The notes below the pieces were generated by a model that saw only the letters and a program-made list of their open reading frames with translations, did no database searches and was not told the origin of the DNA. 64,000 nucleotides of DNA from positions 1 to 64,000 of the forward strand of contig NZ_MPPI01000021.1 of the NCBI RefSeq assembly GCF_001895925.1, written 5' to 3'. Shown in pieces: positions 16,509 to 25,424 of the stretch. The translations under genes were made by a program, and so were the position numbers. This DNA is from Phormidesmis priestleyi ULC007 (GTDB taxonomy: Bacteria > Cyanobacteriota > Cyanobacteriia > Leptolyngbyales > Leptolyngbyaceae). Positions within the stretch are counted from its first letter, which is position 1. Each line of letters opens with the position of its first letter.

Positions 16509-17759
16509 ATGGCCTCGATCGCCCGCAAAAACCTCTTTGAAGACATTCCTCGCTTTCTCGTCGCGCAAGCTGGCATCATGTTTGCCGTCAGCCTGGTGAC
16601 GATTCAAGTCGGCATTCTTAAAGGGTTCACTCGATCGACGGCGCTTTTAATTGATCAATCTACCGCCGATCTGTGGGTTGCCTCTAAAGACATGGTGCAT
16701 CTAGAGTTGACAAGCCCGATCGCGGCTGAAAAAGTCGTCCAGGCTCAACAAGTCTCAGGGGTGGAGCGGGCAGAAGCGCTGATGATTCGATCGAGCATTT
16801 GGCGCAGCGATTCTGGACTGATTACCCCAGTCAGAATTTTTGGCTTTGACCCTAACAGTCGCCTTTTTGCAGGTTGGGATGTTAGCCAGGGCAAACTCAA
16901 TGCCGTTAAACAACCCTTTAAAGTCGTCGTCGATCGCTCTAGCTTAAAAAATTTAGGGCAGACGCAAATCGGTGAGCAAGGCAAAATCGGGACGCTCCCG
17001 GCGCAAATTGTGGGGTTGTCTCAAGATACGCAGTCGATCGTGTCTAGCTTGTTTATCTTCACGTCGCTAGAAAACGCTAACGCCTATGCCACTGCCGGGT
17101 TAAACACCTCAGTCAACTGCACCCGGAAAACCCAAGGCAATCTCGTTTGCACCAACAATTTTGACAATGCTCCCTTAGATGGCAAACCTGCTTCTCTCAC
17201 CCCTCCTCGCAGTCTCAGCATTTCTGACCCCATATCCTATGTGTTAATCCGGGCAAAGCCGGGGCAAGACTTGCAGCAATTAAAACAGCGCTTAGAGGCG
17301 GCTCTGCCTGACACTCGCGCCTACACTCAAGCCGAACTTGCCGAGCAAACTCAGGTCTATTGGTCAGAGCGAACCGGAGTCGGCTTTATTCTCAGCTTGG
17401 GAGCAACCGTGGGATTTGTGGTTGGCATGGTGATTGTGGGTCAAATTCTCTACTCTTCAGTGGCCGACCACCTGCGCGAGTTTGGAACTCTTAAAGCGAT
17501 GGGTGCGTCAAATTGGGTTATCTACAGCGTCATTTTAGAGCAAGCGATGTGGATGGCAGTTTTAGGATATATTCCCAGCATGGCCTTTTGTCTCGGACTT
17601 GGAGCCTGGACACAGACCGCCAAGGGCATCATGATCCTAATTACTCCCGCCACGGCAGGGGGGGTTTTGATTTTAACGGTGGTGATGTGCGTAGGGTCTG
17701 CCCTCTTTGCAGTGCAGAAAGTTACACGCGTCGATCCGGCTATCGTTTTCAAAGCTTAG
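16509..17759 (+). CDS. devC: DevC-family ABC exporter permease (FtsX-like)
   Basis: Membrane subunit of a MacB/DevBCA-type exporter. One helix at the N-terminus (FLVAQAGIMFAVSLVTIQVG), a large extracytoplasmic domain of about 220 residues, then three C-terminal helices (GFILSLGATVGFVVGMVIVG; VILEQAMWMAVLGYIPSMAF; ATAGGVLILTVVMCVG) with the FtsX-like signature LREFGTLKAMGASNW. Family relatives export glycolipids or act in envelope biogenesis. Start taken at ATG 16509 (MASIARKN); GTG 16470 adds 13 proline-rich residues and is less likely. The ATPase gene follows 234 bases downstream; no DevB membrane-fusion gene is adjacent. Confidence 0.8.
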   Translation: MASIARKNLFEDIPRFLVAQAGIMFAVSLVTIQVGILKGFTRSTALLIDQSTADLWVASKDMVHLELTSPIAAEKVVQAQQVSGVERAEALMIRSSIWRSDSGLITPVRIFGFDPNSRLFAGWDVSQGKLNAVKQPFKVVVDRSSLKNLGQTQIGEQGKIGTLPAQIVGLSQDTQSIVSSLFIFTSLENANAYATAGLNTSVNCTRKTQGNLVCTNNFDNAPLDGKPASLTPPRSLSISDPISYVLIRAKPGQDLQQLKQRLEAALPDTRAYTQAELAEQTQVYWSERTGVGFILSLGATVGFVVGMVIVGQILYSSVADHLREFGTLKAMGASNWVIYSVILEQAMWMAVLGYIPSMAFCLGLGAWTQTAKGIMILITPATAGGVLILTVVMCVGSALFAVQKVTRVDPAIVFKA

Positions 17760-17993
17760 GGTAAGCTGTAAAATCTCGTAATCCTTGCGAGGCGAGACGT
17801 TAGCGATCGTTAAAGTTCAATCCTTTTGCTGATGGGAACTCAGGGAGTCTAGGTAGACTAGATATATAAAGTGAAGTTTCTACCTAAACCCGGATCTAGC
17901 CTCTCAGAGGGTGTATTTACCTTTCAGAATGAAAGCTTGTGAGCTGCTCCCCACACGCCGTCTAAAAATCCCTTCATTTCAATAGATTAAAGA

Positions 17994-18764
17994 ATGACTG
18001 CCACCCAAATCGATTTACTGCAAAGTGCCGGGAGTGCTTCTCAAGCTAATCTCTCTATCCGTCTTGAGAGAACAGAGGTTAACGCGATCGCCGCTCGTGG
18101 CGTAGAGATGGTCTATCAGTCAGGAACCGAGCGGTTTCAAGCACTAAAAAATATCGATTTAGAGGTCAAGTCTGGTGATATCCAGCTTTTAATGGGGCCA
18201 TCGGGTTCTGGCAAAACGACGCTACTCTCAATTTTGGCAGGCATTCTCACCCCTACATCTGGAAGTGTAAGCCTGCTCGGAGAAGAAATCTCTAAGCTAT
18301 CTAGCTCAAAATTGGCGAAGTTTCGGCTTGAAAACATCGGCTTCATCTTTCAGGGGTTTAATTTATTTCCAGCGTTGACTGCCCTAGAAAATGTTGAGGT
18401 TGCCCTTAACCTTAAAGGCATTCGTCGCGCGGCTGCTCATCGTCAAGCTTTAGACTTGTTAGATCAGGTGGGGCTGTCTCAGCAAGCAAAACGGCACCCT
18501 CAAGATCTCTCAGGCGGCCAAAAGCAGCGCGTCGCGATCGCCCGTGCCCTGGCAGGAAATCCGCGTTTGATTATGGCAGATGAACCGACTGCCGCCCTCG
18601 ACTCTCATAATGGTCACGCCGTGATCGAGCTATTGCGAAACTTAGCGAAAGAGAAAGGACGCACCGTTTTGATCGTCACCCACGATCCCCGAATCATTGA
18701 TGTTGCAGATAGTGTTGCTTATCTAGAAGATGGAGTCTTAAAGTCAGGTGTGAGAACTCGATAA
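17994..18764 (+). CDS. devA: DevA-family ABC transporter ATP-binding protein
   Basis: A 256-residue cytosolic ATPase pairing with the DevC-like permease upstream. Walker [11 protein letters not shown]-loop [16 protein letters not shown], signature [15 protein letters not shown], Walker [14 protein letters not shown] and H-switch VTHDPR are all intact. An N-terminal extension of ~30 residues precedes the usual [16 protein letters not shown] start of the domain. The 234-base gap before it contains a small hairpin (CCTCTCAGAGG) and AT-rich sequence that could hold its own promoter. ATG 17994. Confidence 0.85.
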   Translation: MTATQIDLLQSAGSASQANLSIRLERTEVNAIAARGVEMVYQSGTERFQALKNIDLEVKSGDIQLLMGPSGSGKTTLLSILAGILTPTSGSVSLLGEEISKLSSSKLAKFRLENIGFIFQGFNLFPALTALENVEVALNLKGIRRAAAHRQALDLLDQVGLSQQAKRHPQDLSGGQKQRVAIARALAGNPRLIMADEPTAALDSHNGHAVIELLRNLAKEKGRTVLIVTHDPRIIDVADSVAYLEDGVLKSGVRTR

Positions 18765-18835
18765 GTAAGGTAAAAAGTGGGAGATGTCGTTTCTTCTGGC
18801 TGAAAACCCGATCCCCTGATTTTCGTTTAGCAGAA

Positions 18836-18902
18836 AGGGGCACTCTGATGAAGAAGACGTGAACGGTTAATCTTTTCAAGTCTTCTTCACCAGCCAGCCC
18901 CT
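18836..18902 (+). terminator. large imperfect inverted repeat between devA and a kinase gene
   Basis: AGGGGC (18836-18841) pairs with GCCCCT (18897-18902), and inside it TGAAGAAGAC (18849-18858) pairs with GTCTTCTTCA (18880-18889), separated by a symmetric 7-base internal loop. It ends four bases before the assigned GTG of the kinase gene. It could terminate devA transcripts or restrict translation of the kinase. No T-run follows. Confidence 0.45.
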
Positions 18903-18905
18903 CTT

Positions 18906-21713
18906 GTGAAACTATCGCGCCTCGTTCCTCCGTTAAAATTTGTGCGATCGCTAACGGTTTCTCTCAACGGGATTCTCGTAGCATCTTTTGTATTGCAAAT
19001 TTCTGCGATCGCAGGTTTAGTGGGGTGGCTATCGGTTCGTAACGATCACCAAGCGATCGCAGGCTTGGCGATGCGATTGCACAGTGAAACAAATTTGCAG
19101 GTCACTCAGCATTTAAATGAGTATTTGGGTCGAGTGCATTTGGTCGATCAGACAAACCGCGATGCGCTGCAAATCGGGCTGATTACGCCGTCTAACTTAG
19201 AAGAGATGCAGCGCCTTTTTCTCAAAGAAGTTCAAACGTTTAAGGTGAGCTATGTCAACTTTGTTAGCCCGTTAGGAGAATATGCGGGGGCAGGCTATGC
19301 CTCAAGCGAAACAATTACAACCAGCGAGATTAACAAAGCAGCCCTCAAAAAATCTTACGATTACGAAGTCGATCAGTTCGCTAGACGAACAAAGGTACAC
19401 AGCATCACCCAATACGATCCTCAAGCTGAGAGTTGGTATATCGAAGCGGTGAAGGCAGGTCGTCCGGTTTGGAGCCAAATCTATCAGTGGGATGACATGC
19501 CAGAAGTGACTTCGATTAGCTCTGGCTATCCTCTCTATGATTCAAAAAAGAAGCTGATTGGCGTGTTAGGCGTTGATCTCGTCCTTTCAGATATTTCTAA
19601 ATCGCTGCGAAAACTGCCTGTAAGTCGATCGGGCGCAGTGTTTATTGTCGAACGATCGGGGTTACTCGTCGCGAGTTCTTCCTCTGAGCCAGTGACGATG
19701 ATTGTCAATAAAAAAGCCGAGCGACTATCGGCATTTAATAGTGGAGATGTGCAGATTCGCTCAACGATGAAGCAGTTAGTGCAGAAGTTTGGCAGTCTTG
19801 AGCAGATTCACAGCAAGCAGAGTTTAGAAGTCTCGATCTCATCCCAAAATTCTTTAGAAACCAAGGCAGTCGATGATCACTATGTGCAAGTCACCCCTTG
19901 GCAAGATCAAAAAGGACTGGATTGGCTGCTGATCTCGATCGCACCAGAGTCGGAATTTACTGGGAAAGTCGATGCCCAAAAGCAAGTCGGAGTTCTCTTG
20001 TGTGTGATTGCAGTGATGGTTGCGATTACGATCGCTATGCTAATTGCCCGGTGGCTGACAGCACCCATTTTGCGGTTTAGTCAAGCCTCAAAAGCGCTGG
20101 CTTCGCTGCTTGCTTCTGGCAAAACTGCGACCGAAGAACTTAGTCAAGGGGTCAATGTCAATATTGGCATTCCGATTCGCATCAGAGAGTTAGATCGGTT
20201 GGCAACGTCATTTAATCAAATGACAAAGCAGCTTCAAACGTCGTTTCAAACCTTGGCGACTGCTAACGAAAATTTAGAAGTGCGAGTGGAAGAACGCACC
20301 GCAGAACTTAGATTGAGAAGCAATATCACCAGTCAAATTCGCAAGTCTTTGGATTTAGATACAATTTTGCAAACGGCTGTGATTGAGATTCGCGCCTTGA
20401 TGCACATCGATCGCTGCACCTTTGTTTGGTATAACCCTCATACCCAGCCCGCTATCTGGGAAGCCGTCACAGAATCTAAGCTACCGACGATTAGAAGTGC
20501 CCTGGGTTCCTATTCTAAAAAGTTTGCAGGCGTGTTAGGAGAAGAATTTCTCAAGTTTCAAACCATTCAATTAGATGATGTGTCTCAATTACCTGCACCA
20601 TTGTCGCGGCGGTTGCTGCGATCGCTTGACTGCACCTCGTTTTTAGGGTTGCCCATGCAAAAAGACCGTGAAGTGGTGGGCGTGGTCATTTGTACCCATA
20701 CGCGAGGGAGCCGCCCCTGGAAGCCAGAAGAGGTAAAACTGCTTAGAGGTGTGATCGATCAGTTAGCGATCGCCATGAGTCAAGCAGAACTTTATGCCGA
20801 AGCCCAAAACAATGCCCAAGTCGCCCAAACTCAGGCAATGCGACTCGCGGCTGCCATCAAAGAATTGCAGCAAACTCAGGCACAACTGATTCAAACCGAG
20901 AAGATGTCTAGTTTGGGGCAGATGGTCGCTGGCATTGCTCATGAGATCAACAATCCGGTCAGCTTTATCTATGGAAATTTGATTCATGCCGAAGAGTATG
21001 CTCAAAGTCTGCTGCGGCTCGTGAGCCTTTATCAACAGCACTGTCCTGATCCGTCTCGTGAAATCGAAGCTGAAATAGAGGCGATCGACCTGGAGTTTTT
21101 GACCGACGATCTACCCAAGATGTTTCAATCGATGCAGATTGGGGCAGAGCGCATTCAACAAATTGTGCAATCTTTGCGGACGTTTTCTCGATTAGACGAG
21201 TCAGACTTTAAGACCGTCAACCTGCACGAAGGCATCGACAGCACCTTGATGATTTTAGAAAGTCGCCTGAAGGCAATCTCGACCCGTCCAGCGATTCAAG
21301 TCATTAAACACTATGGTCAACTGCCGTCAGTCCAGTGTTACGCCGGGGATTTAAATCAGGTGTTTTTGAATATTTTGATGAATGCGATCGAGGCGTTAGA
21401 ACCTCATTCTCAGGCTCAAGATTTGCCCGCGATCGCGATCAAGACAGAAGTTGTGGATCACGATCGCGTGACGATTACAATCAGCGACAACGGCATGGGC
21501 ATGAGCGAGACGGTGCGATCTAAGATTTTTGATCCGTTTTTTACGACTAAACCGATCGGCAAAGGCACCGGGCTGGGGCTTTCGGTCAGCTATCAAATTG
21601 TGACTGAACGCCATCAAGGCCAGCTTAATTGTATCTCTGAGCCAGGTGCAGGTGCCCAGCTTGTGATTACGATTCCGATCAGGCAAGCGCAAAGCGCCCA
21701 TCCTACGATTTAG
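18906..21713 (+). CDS. membrane sensor histidine kinase (Cache-HAMP-GAF-HisKA)
   Basis: A 935-residue two-component sensor. A membrane helix at ~22-45, an extracytoplasmic Cache-type sensor (YEVDQFARRTKVHS, AESWYIEAVKAGRPVWSQIY, VLGVDLVLSDISK), and a second helix at ~358-382 (VGVLLCVIAVMVAITIAMLI). HAMP follows, then a coiled coil, a GAF domain (~470-625), HisKA with H679 in MVAGIAHEINNPVSF, and HATPase with ISDNGMGMSETV and KGTGLGLSVSYQIV. It lacks a receiver, so the partner regulator lies elsewhere. GTG 18906 has no ribosome site and sits just after a large hairpin, so either the start or the expression is unusual. The ligand is unknown. Confidence 0.85.
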   Translation: MKLSRLVPPLKFVRSLTVSLNGILVASFVLQISAIAGLVGWLSVRNDHQAIAGLAMRLHSETNLQVTQHLNEYLGRVHLVDQTNRDALQIGLITPSNLEEMQRLFLKEVQTFKVSYVNFVSPLGEYAGAGYASSETITTSEINKAALKKSYDYEVDQFARRTKVHSITQYDPQAESWYIEAVKAGRPVWSQIYQWDDMPEVTSISSGYPLYDSKKKLIGVLGVDLVLSDISKSLRKLPVSRSGAVFIVERSGLLVASSSSEPVTMIVNKKAERLSAFNSGDVQIRSTMKQLVQKFGSLEQIHSKQSLEVSISSQNSLETKAVDDHYVQVTPWQDQKGLDWLLISIAPESEFTGKVDAQKQVGVLLCVIAVMVAITIAMLIARWLTAPILRFSQASKALASLLASGKTATEELSQGVNVNIGIPIRIRELDRLATSFNQMTKQLQTSFQTLATANENLEVRVEERTAELRLRSNITSQIRKSLDLDTILQTAVIEIRALMHIDRCTFVWYNPHTQPAIWEAVTESKLPTIRSALGSYSKKFAGVLGEEFLKFQTIQLDDVSQLPAPLSRRLLRSLDCTSFLGLPMQKDREVVGVVICTHTRGSRPWKPEEVKLLRGVIDQLAIAMSQAELYAEAQNNAQVAQTQAMRLAAAIKELQQTQAQLIQTEKMSSLGQMVAGIAHEINNPVSFIYGNLIHAEEYAQSLLRLVSLYQQHCPDPSREIEAEIEAIDLEFLTDDLPKMFQSMQIGAERIQQIVQSLRTFSRLDESDFKTVNLHEGIDSTLMILESRLKAISTRPAIQVIKHYGQLPSVQCYAGDLNQVFLNILMNAIEALEPHSQAQDLPAIAIKTEVVDHDRVTITISDNGMGMSETVRSKIFDPFFTTKPIGKGTGLGLSVSYQIVTERHQGQLNCISEPGAGAQLVITIPIRQAQSAHPTI

Positions 21714-21791
21714 CGATATCCCACTTGTGGAAGACGTTCTATGCCGTCTCAGTTCCTACTGTTGATGAGAAATTAGAAGTTCCTCTTAATA

Positions 21792-22367
21792 ATGCAAAAT
21801 CGACTTCTGGCAAACCACACAAGACTGATGAGCGTGCTGCTCACGAGTTTGCTGATGCTGCCGATCGCAACTTCTTGCGCGCCTCAACCAGCACAAGCAC
21901 CCACTGCTTCAGTGATGACTTCTCCAACTTCTTCGCCAACGCCGCAAGCGAGAGGAACGATCGTGGAGGTTGCGGCTGCCAATCCTGCGCTGAGAAACCT
22001 GACTGCCGCAATTCAGGCAGGAGGGTTAACCGCGACTCTTAAAGGTCAGGGGCCGTTCACGGTATTTGCCCCCACCGATCAAGCATTCTCAGCAGTGCCT
22101 GCGGCGACACGACAACAGCTATTGCAGCCTCAAAATCGCAAAACCCTGACTCGAATTTTGTCTTATCATGTCGTGCCTGGTGAGTTGTCTTCAAGTCAGC
22201 TTCAACCTGGAGCCATTAAGACCCTTGAAGGGCAAACTCTAGCGGTTCAAACTGGAAGTCAAGTGACCGTTAACGACGCTAGAGTTACTCAGCCTGATAT
22301 TCAAGCGAGCAATGGCGTAATTCATGTCATCGATCGCATCATTGTGCCGCCTGACGTGAAGCTTTAG
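21792..22367 (+). CDS. fasciclin (FAS1) domain lipoprotein
   Basis: A 191-residue exported lipoprotein. The signal peptide ends at the lipobox MLPIATSC, a Pro/Ser/Thr/Ala-rich linker follows to about residue 50, then one complete FAS1 domain: AANPALRNLTAAIQAGGLTA, GPFTVFAPTDQAFSAV, LSYHVVPGELSSSQL and GVIHVIDRIIVPP. FAS1 modules mediate adhesion or binding at the cell surface. ATG 21792 is the natural start. The gene converges on the rhodopsin gene with only two bases between the stops, and no separate terminator is seen. Confidence 0.9.
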   Translation: MQNRLLANHTRLMSVLLTSLLMLPIATSCAPQPAQAPTASVMTSPTSSPTPQARGTIVEVAAANPALRNLTAAIQAGGLTATLKGQGPFTVFAPTDQAFSAVPAATRQQLLQPQNRKTLTRILSYHVVPGELSSSQLQPGAIKTLEGQTLAVQTGSQVTVNDARVTQPDIQASNGVIHVIDRIIVPPDVKL

Positions 22368-22369
22368 GG

Positions 22370-23074
22370 CTATCTTAAAACTCTCTCCTGAACATGCTGC
22401 GGAACTTCGCTCGTTTGCTCTAGCTGACGCAAAGAATTCAGTGAGAGAAACCCAAACCCAACCTTAGCCGCCAAATCTAGCAGGGTGTAAGACATCGTTT
22501 CTGCACTGCTATCAATCACGCTATAGCCAGTCTTTGCCAGCATCCACACGATCGGATAAGCAGTCCACAGCACCAGATGCACGGTGAGCAGTTTGCCAAA
22601 CACCTTCTTGCCTCTAGGATGTTGCTGGGCTGCTTCTTTGCGATAGTGGTGCAGCAACAGGTAAACCAGCCCTAAATATGCACCACAGCTTACAAAATAC
22701 CAAATGTAGCTGGTGGGTTTGGGCGAGATTGTGGCGACAAACCCCGTTGCGATCATATAAATATCTGCACCTACCATGCCGGCCGCGATCGGCAAGCTAG
22801 TGCCTCCGAGAAAACTGAGCAGCACGAGAGTTAATGGTGTAGACAAAGACCAGGTGACATAGCGAACCCAATAAGTCGGACGGCTATAAATGACATTAAA
22901 ACCTTGACCCAAGACCATCGCCAGATAAAGCCCTGCTGCGATCGCGGCGATAAAAAAGTTAATCGTGTAGACAATCCGCCAAGCCTCGTTTTTGGCATTA
23001 TTTGCGCCAAAGCCAAACGCGATCGCTCCTAAAGTCATGCCCACACATCCGATCAAGAGCCAATTTTGAGTCAT
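22370..23074 (-). CDS. microbial rhodopsin, halorhodopsin-like
   Basis: A 234-residue seven-helix retinal protein. Schiff-base lysine K204 in LLDLAAKVGFGFLSL with D200 four residues earlier matches bacteriorhodopsin K216/D212. Helix C reads RYVTWSLSTPLTLVLL: positions equivalent to bacteriorhodopsin D85, T89 and D96 are T74, S78 and L85. Loss of the proton-acceptor Asp with T and S in its place is the hallmark of chloride-pumping halorhodopsins, so an inward light-driven anion pump is the best guess; Leu at the third position is notable because a reported cyanobacterial halorhodopsin has Asp there. No retinal-forming oxygenase gene lies nearby. ATG 23074. Divergent from the histidine kinase at 23442. 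Confidence 0.9.
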   Translation of the reverse strand: MTQNWLLIGCVGMTLGAIAFGFGANNAKNEAWRIVYTINFFIAAIAAGLYLAMVLGQGFNVIYSRPTYWVRYVTWSLSTPLTLVLLSFLGGTSLPIAAGMVGADIYMIATGFVATISPKPTSYIWYFVSCGAYLGLVYLLLHHYRKEAAQQHPRGKKVFGKLLTVHLVLWTAYPIVWMLAKTGYSVIDSSAETMSYTLLDLAAKVGFGFLSLNSLRQLEQTSEVPQHVQERVLR

Positions 23075-23441
23075 TGGTGGTTCCTATCCAGTTCGTTCTT
23101 ATAAAAACAAAAACCTTCGATATAGTTTAAGGAACAAATAATAGAAATCCGTCTGACCAATGGAATAACTTGACTGCCTCAGATAGAATTTCTGGCGAAC
23201 ACATATTAATAAAGAAAGATTTTGTTCCCTCAGTGAAAGCACTGAATCCAACGCCAGTTTTTTTAGGCTACGTTAGTGTTGGCGTTAAGTTTCTCAGAAT
23301 TCTCCGTACAAACTCTTAGACGGTCTTAACTTAACAAATAAATGTAGTATTTACTACTTGAATTTTTTCTAACATTACAGTATTTCTAGTTAAACATTGA
23401 TATAAAACTTTTGGAGATACTCAGGGAACTGTCACGACGAG
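23075..23441. other. AT-rich divergent intergenic region (rhodopsin / kinase)
   Basis: This 367-base stretch has no credible gene. It holds AACGCCA (23250-23256) and TGGCGTT (23280-23286) as a 7-bp inverted repeat, and the palindrome GTAGTATTTACTAC (23344-23357), which fits GTA-N8-TAC, the NtcA consensus. TATTTC lies 23 bases after it as a weak -10. A chance match is quite possible, since GTA-N8-TAC is expected every ~4 kb. Both divergent genes probably have promoters here. Confidence 0.35.
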
Positions 23442-25388
23442 ATGAGTCAACCGATTGGTAGAGCTTCAGTAGATATGGATATTACCGATCGTAAACACAC
23501 CAAAGCCGCTCTGCACACGCTCAACACTCACCTAGAGCAACAGGTGCAAGAACGCACGGCCGAACTTCTTCGCGCCAACCAAGAACTGGCAAACGAAGTT
23601 CTACAGCATCAGTTACAGATTCAGCGCAGCAAAGCCCTGAATCGGGTGATTCAGACTATTCGTAACTCGCTTGATTTAGAGACTGTGTTTGCGACCGCAA
23701 CCACAGAATTTGTCGAGTTACTGCAAGCCGATCGCGTTGGCATTATGCAATTTTTGCCAGACCAACAGATTTGGCAAAATGTGTCTGACTATGATATCGA
23801 TGTCAACTCACCCAGCTTGTTGGGGATGACGGTTCCTGATCAGGGAAATGCGATCGCAACTCGCCTAAAGCAATTAGAGATTATTCGCATCAGCCATCAC
23901 AAACAGGATGCAAACTCGCTCGATCGATTAGCTGACACGACGGCTGGGTCGTGGCTAATTGTGCCCCTTCAGGTGGATGGTGCGCTGTGGGGTAGCTTAA
24001 ATTTACTGCGAAAGGCTTCTTTACCCTGGCAAGAGTCAGACGTTGAACTGGTGTGTGATGTGGTGGATCAATTAGCGATCGCCATTCAACAAGCCGAACT
24101 GCATCGCCAAGTTCAGCAATTGAATATCAATTTAGAACGACAGGTGCAAACGCGAACGGCTCAACTTCAACTCGCCTACGATTTTGAGGCGACGCTGAAA
24201 CAAATTACTGATCAGGTCAGAGACTCTCTTGATGAAGATCAGATTCTTGAAAGTGCGGTCAAAGCATTAGCAAAACGGCTCGGTGTCGGCTGCTGTAATG
24301 CGGCAATTTTTGATATCGAACAGGGCACCTCAACCATTCGTTATGAATATGCAGCCGGAATTCCGCCTTCGATGGGCAAAGTCTCTCAACTGGCAGATTT
24401 TCCAGAGATTTATGAGCAACTTTTGCAGGGTCATCACTTCCAATTTTGCTCTCTGTTAGCTCACCCAGAGCGGGGCACCGTATCGATGTTTGCTTGCCCA
24501 ATCTTGGACGACAATGGGGTTTTGGGCGATTTGTGGCTGGTTAATCAGTCTTTTTATGAGTTTAACGATCAAGACATTCGCTTAGTGCAGCAAGTTGCCA
24601 ATCAGTGCGCGATCGCGATTCGTCAAGCGCGTCTCTTTCAGGCGGCTCAGGCACAGGTGAAAGAACTAGAGCGGCTAAATCGTCTCAAAGACGACTTTCT
24701 CAGCACGGTGTCTCACGAATTGCGGACTCCGATGGCAAACATCAAAATGGCAATTCACATGTTAGACATTATTCTGCGCGATTTGGGGATGTTTAAGACG
24801 CGGGAAAATCCGCTCGATCGCTATTTTCGAGTGCTCAAAGATGAGTGTCAGCGTGAAATTAACTTGATTGATGATTTGCTAGATCTCGCCCAGTTAGATT
24901 CGCAGCAAACGTCTTTAACTCTGAGCGAAGTGTCTCTACAGTCTTGGCTTCCTAAAGCTGTGGAGCCATTTTTAGCTCGTGCCCACAATCAGCAGCAAGG
25001 GTTAGAAATAGAGATTGCTGCCAGCCTGCCAACCGTGAAAACTGACCTATCTTATTTGGAGCGAACGTTAGCAGAGTTGCTCAATAATGCTTGCAAATAT
25101 ACGCCCGTAGGTGAGCAGATCTCAATTTCTGCATCTGTGGATGATCAAAGTGAATCGGAGGCTGTTGTGGTTCGCGTTTGCAATTCGGGGGTTGAGATTC
25201 CGATCAGTGAGCACGATCGGATTTTTGACAAGTTTTATCGCATTCCCAATAGTGACCCGTGGAAGCATGGCGGAACCGGGTTGGGATTGGCGCTGGTGAA
25301 AAAGCTAGTTGAGCGATTAGAAGGCGCGATTCACGTCGAAAGCTGTCCGGGAAAAACCACGTTTGTAGTGCAATTACCGATCGCGTAG
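23442..25388 (+). CDS. GAF-domain sensor histidine kinase
   Basis: A 648-residue soluble kinase. The first residues (VDMDITDRKHTKAALHTL) are the tail of a PAC motif normally preceded by a PAS domain, absent here. A coiled coil (LEQQVQERTAELLRANQEL), GAF 1 (~70-215, NSLDLETVFATATTEF, ADRVGIMQF), a second coiled coil, GAF 2 (~245-395), HisKA with H425 in STVSHELRTPMANIK, and HATPase with HGGTGLGLALVKKLVERLEG follow. Neither GAF shows a clear chromophore cysteine motif. It may be an originally longer protein that lost its sensor, or a natural PAS-less form. ATG 23442. Divergent from the rhodopsin gene. Confidence 0.85.
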   Translation: MSQPIGRASVDMDITDRKHTKAALHTLNTHLEQQVQERTAELLRANQELANEVLQHQLQIQRSKALNRVIQTIRNSLDLETVFATATTEFVELLQADRVGIMQFLPDQQIWQNVSDYDIDVNSPSLLGMTVPDQGNAIATRLKQLEIIRISHHKQDANSLDRLADTTAGSWLIVPLQVDGALWGSLNLLRKASLPWQESDVELVCDVVDQLAIAIQQAELHRQVQQLNINLERQVQTRTAQLQLAYDFEATLKQITDQVRDSLDEDQILESAVKALAKRLGVGCCNAAIFDIEQGTSTIRYEYAAGIPPSMGKVSQLADFPEIYEQLLQGHHFQFCSLLAHPERGTVSMFACPILDDNGVLGDLWLVNQSFYEFNDQDIRLVQQVANQCAIAIRQARLFQAAQAQVKELERLNRLKDDFLSTVSHELRTPMANIKMAIHMLDIILRDLGMFKTRENPLDRYFRVLKDECQREINLIDDLLDLAQLDSQQTSLTLSEVSLQSWLPKAVEPFLARAHNQQQGLEIEIAASLPTVKTDLSYLERTLAELLNNACKYTPVGEQISISASVDDQSESEAVVVRVCNSGVEIPISEHDRIFDKFYRIPNSDPWKHGGTGLGLALVKKLVERLEGAIHVESCPGKTTFVVQLPIA

Positions 25389-25402
25389 GAACACGGCACG
25401 AT

Positions 25403-25424
25403 GGGACACGGCATGCCATGTCCC
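25403..25424. terminator. hairpin between convergent kinase and protease genes
   Basis: GGGACA-c-GGCATGCC-a-TGTCCC is a near-perfect palindrome with one mismatch pair. It overlaps the first base of the minus-strand gene's stop codon (25424-25426) and lies 15 bases after the kinase stop. It is well placed to act as a bidirectional terminator, although no strong T-run is present. Confidence 0.5.

Noticed and set aside
23344-23357. Confident NtcA site before the kinase.
   Set aside because: GTA-N8-TAC is expected by chance about every 4 kb, the -10 match is weak, and nothing else ties the kinase to nitrogen; it is kept only as a low-confidence note.
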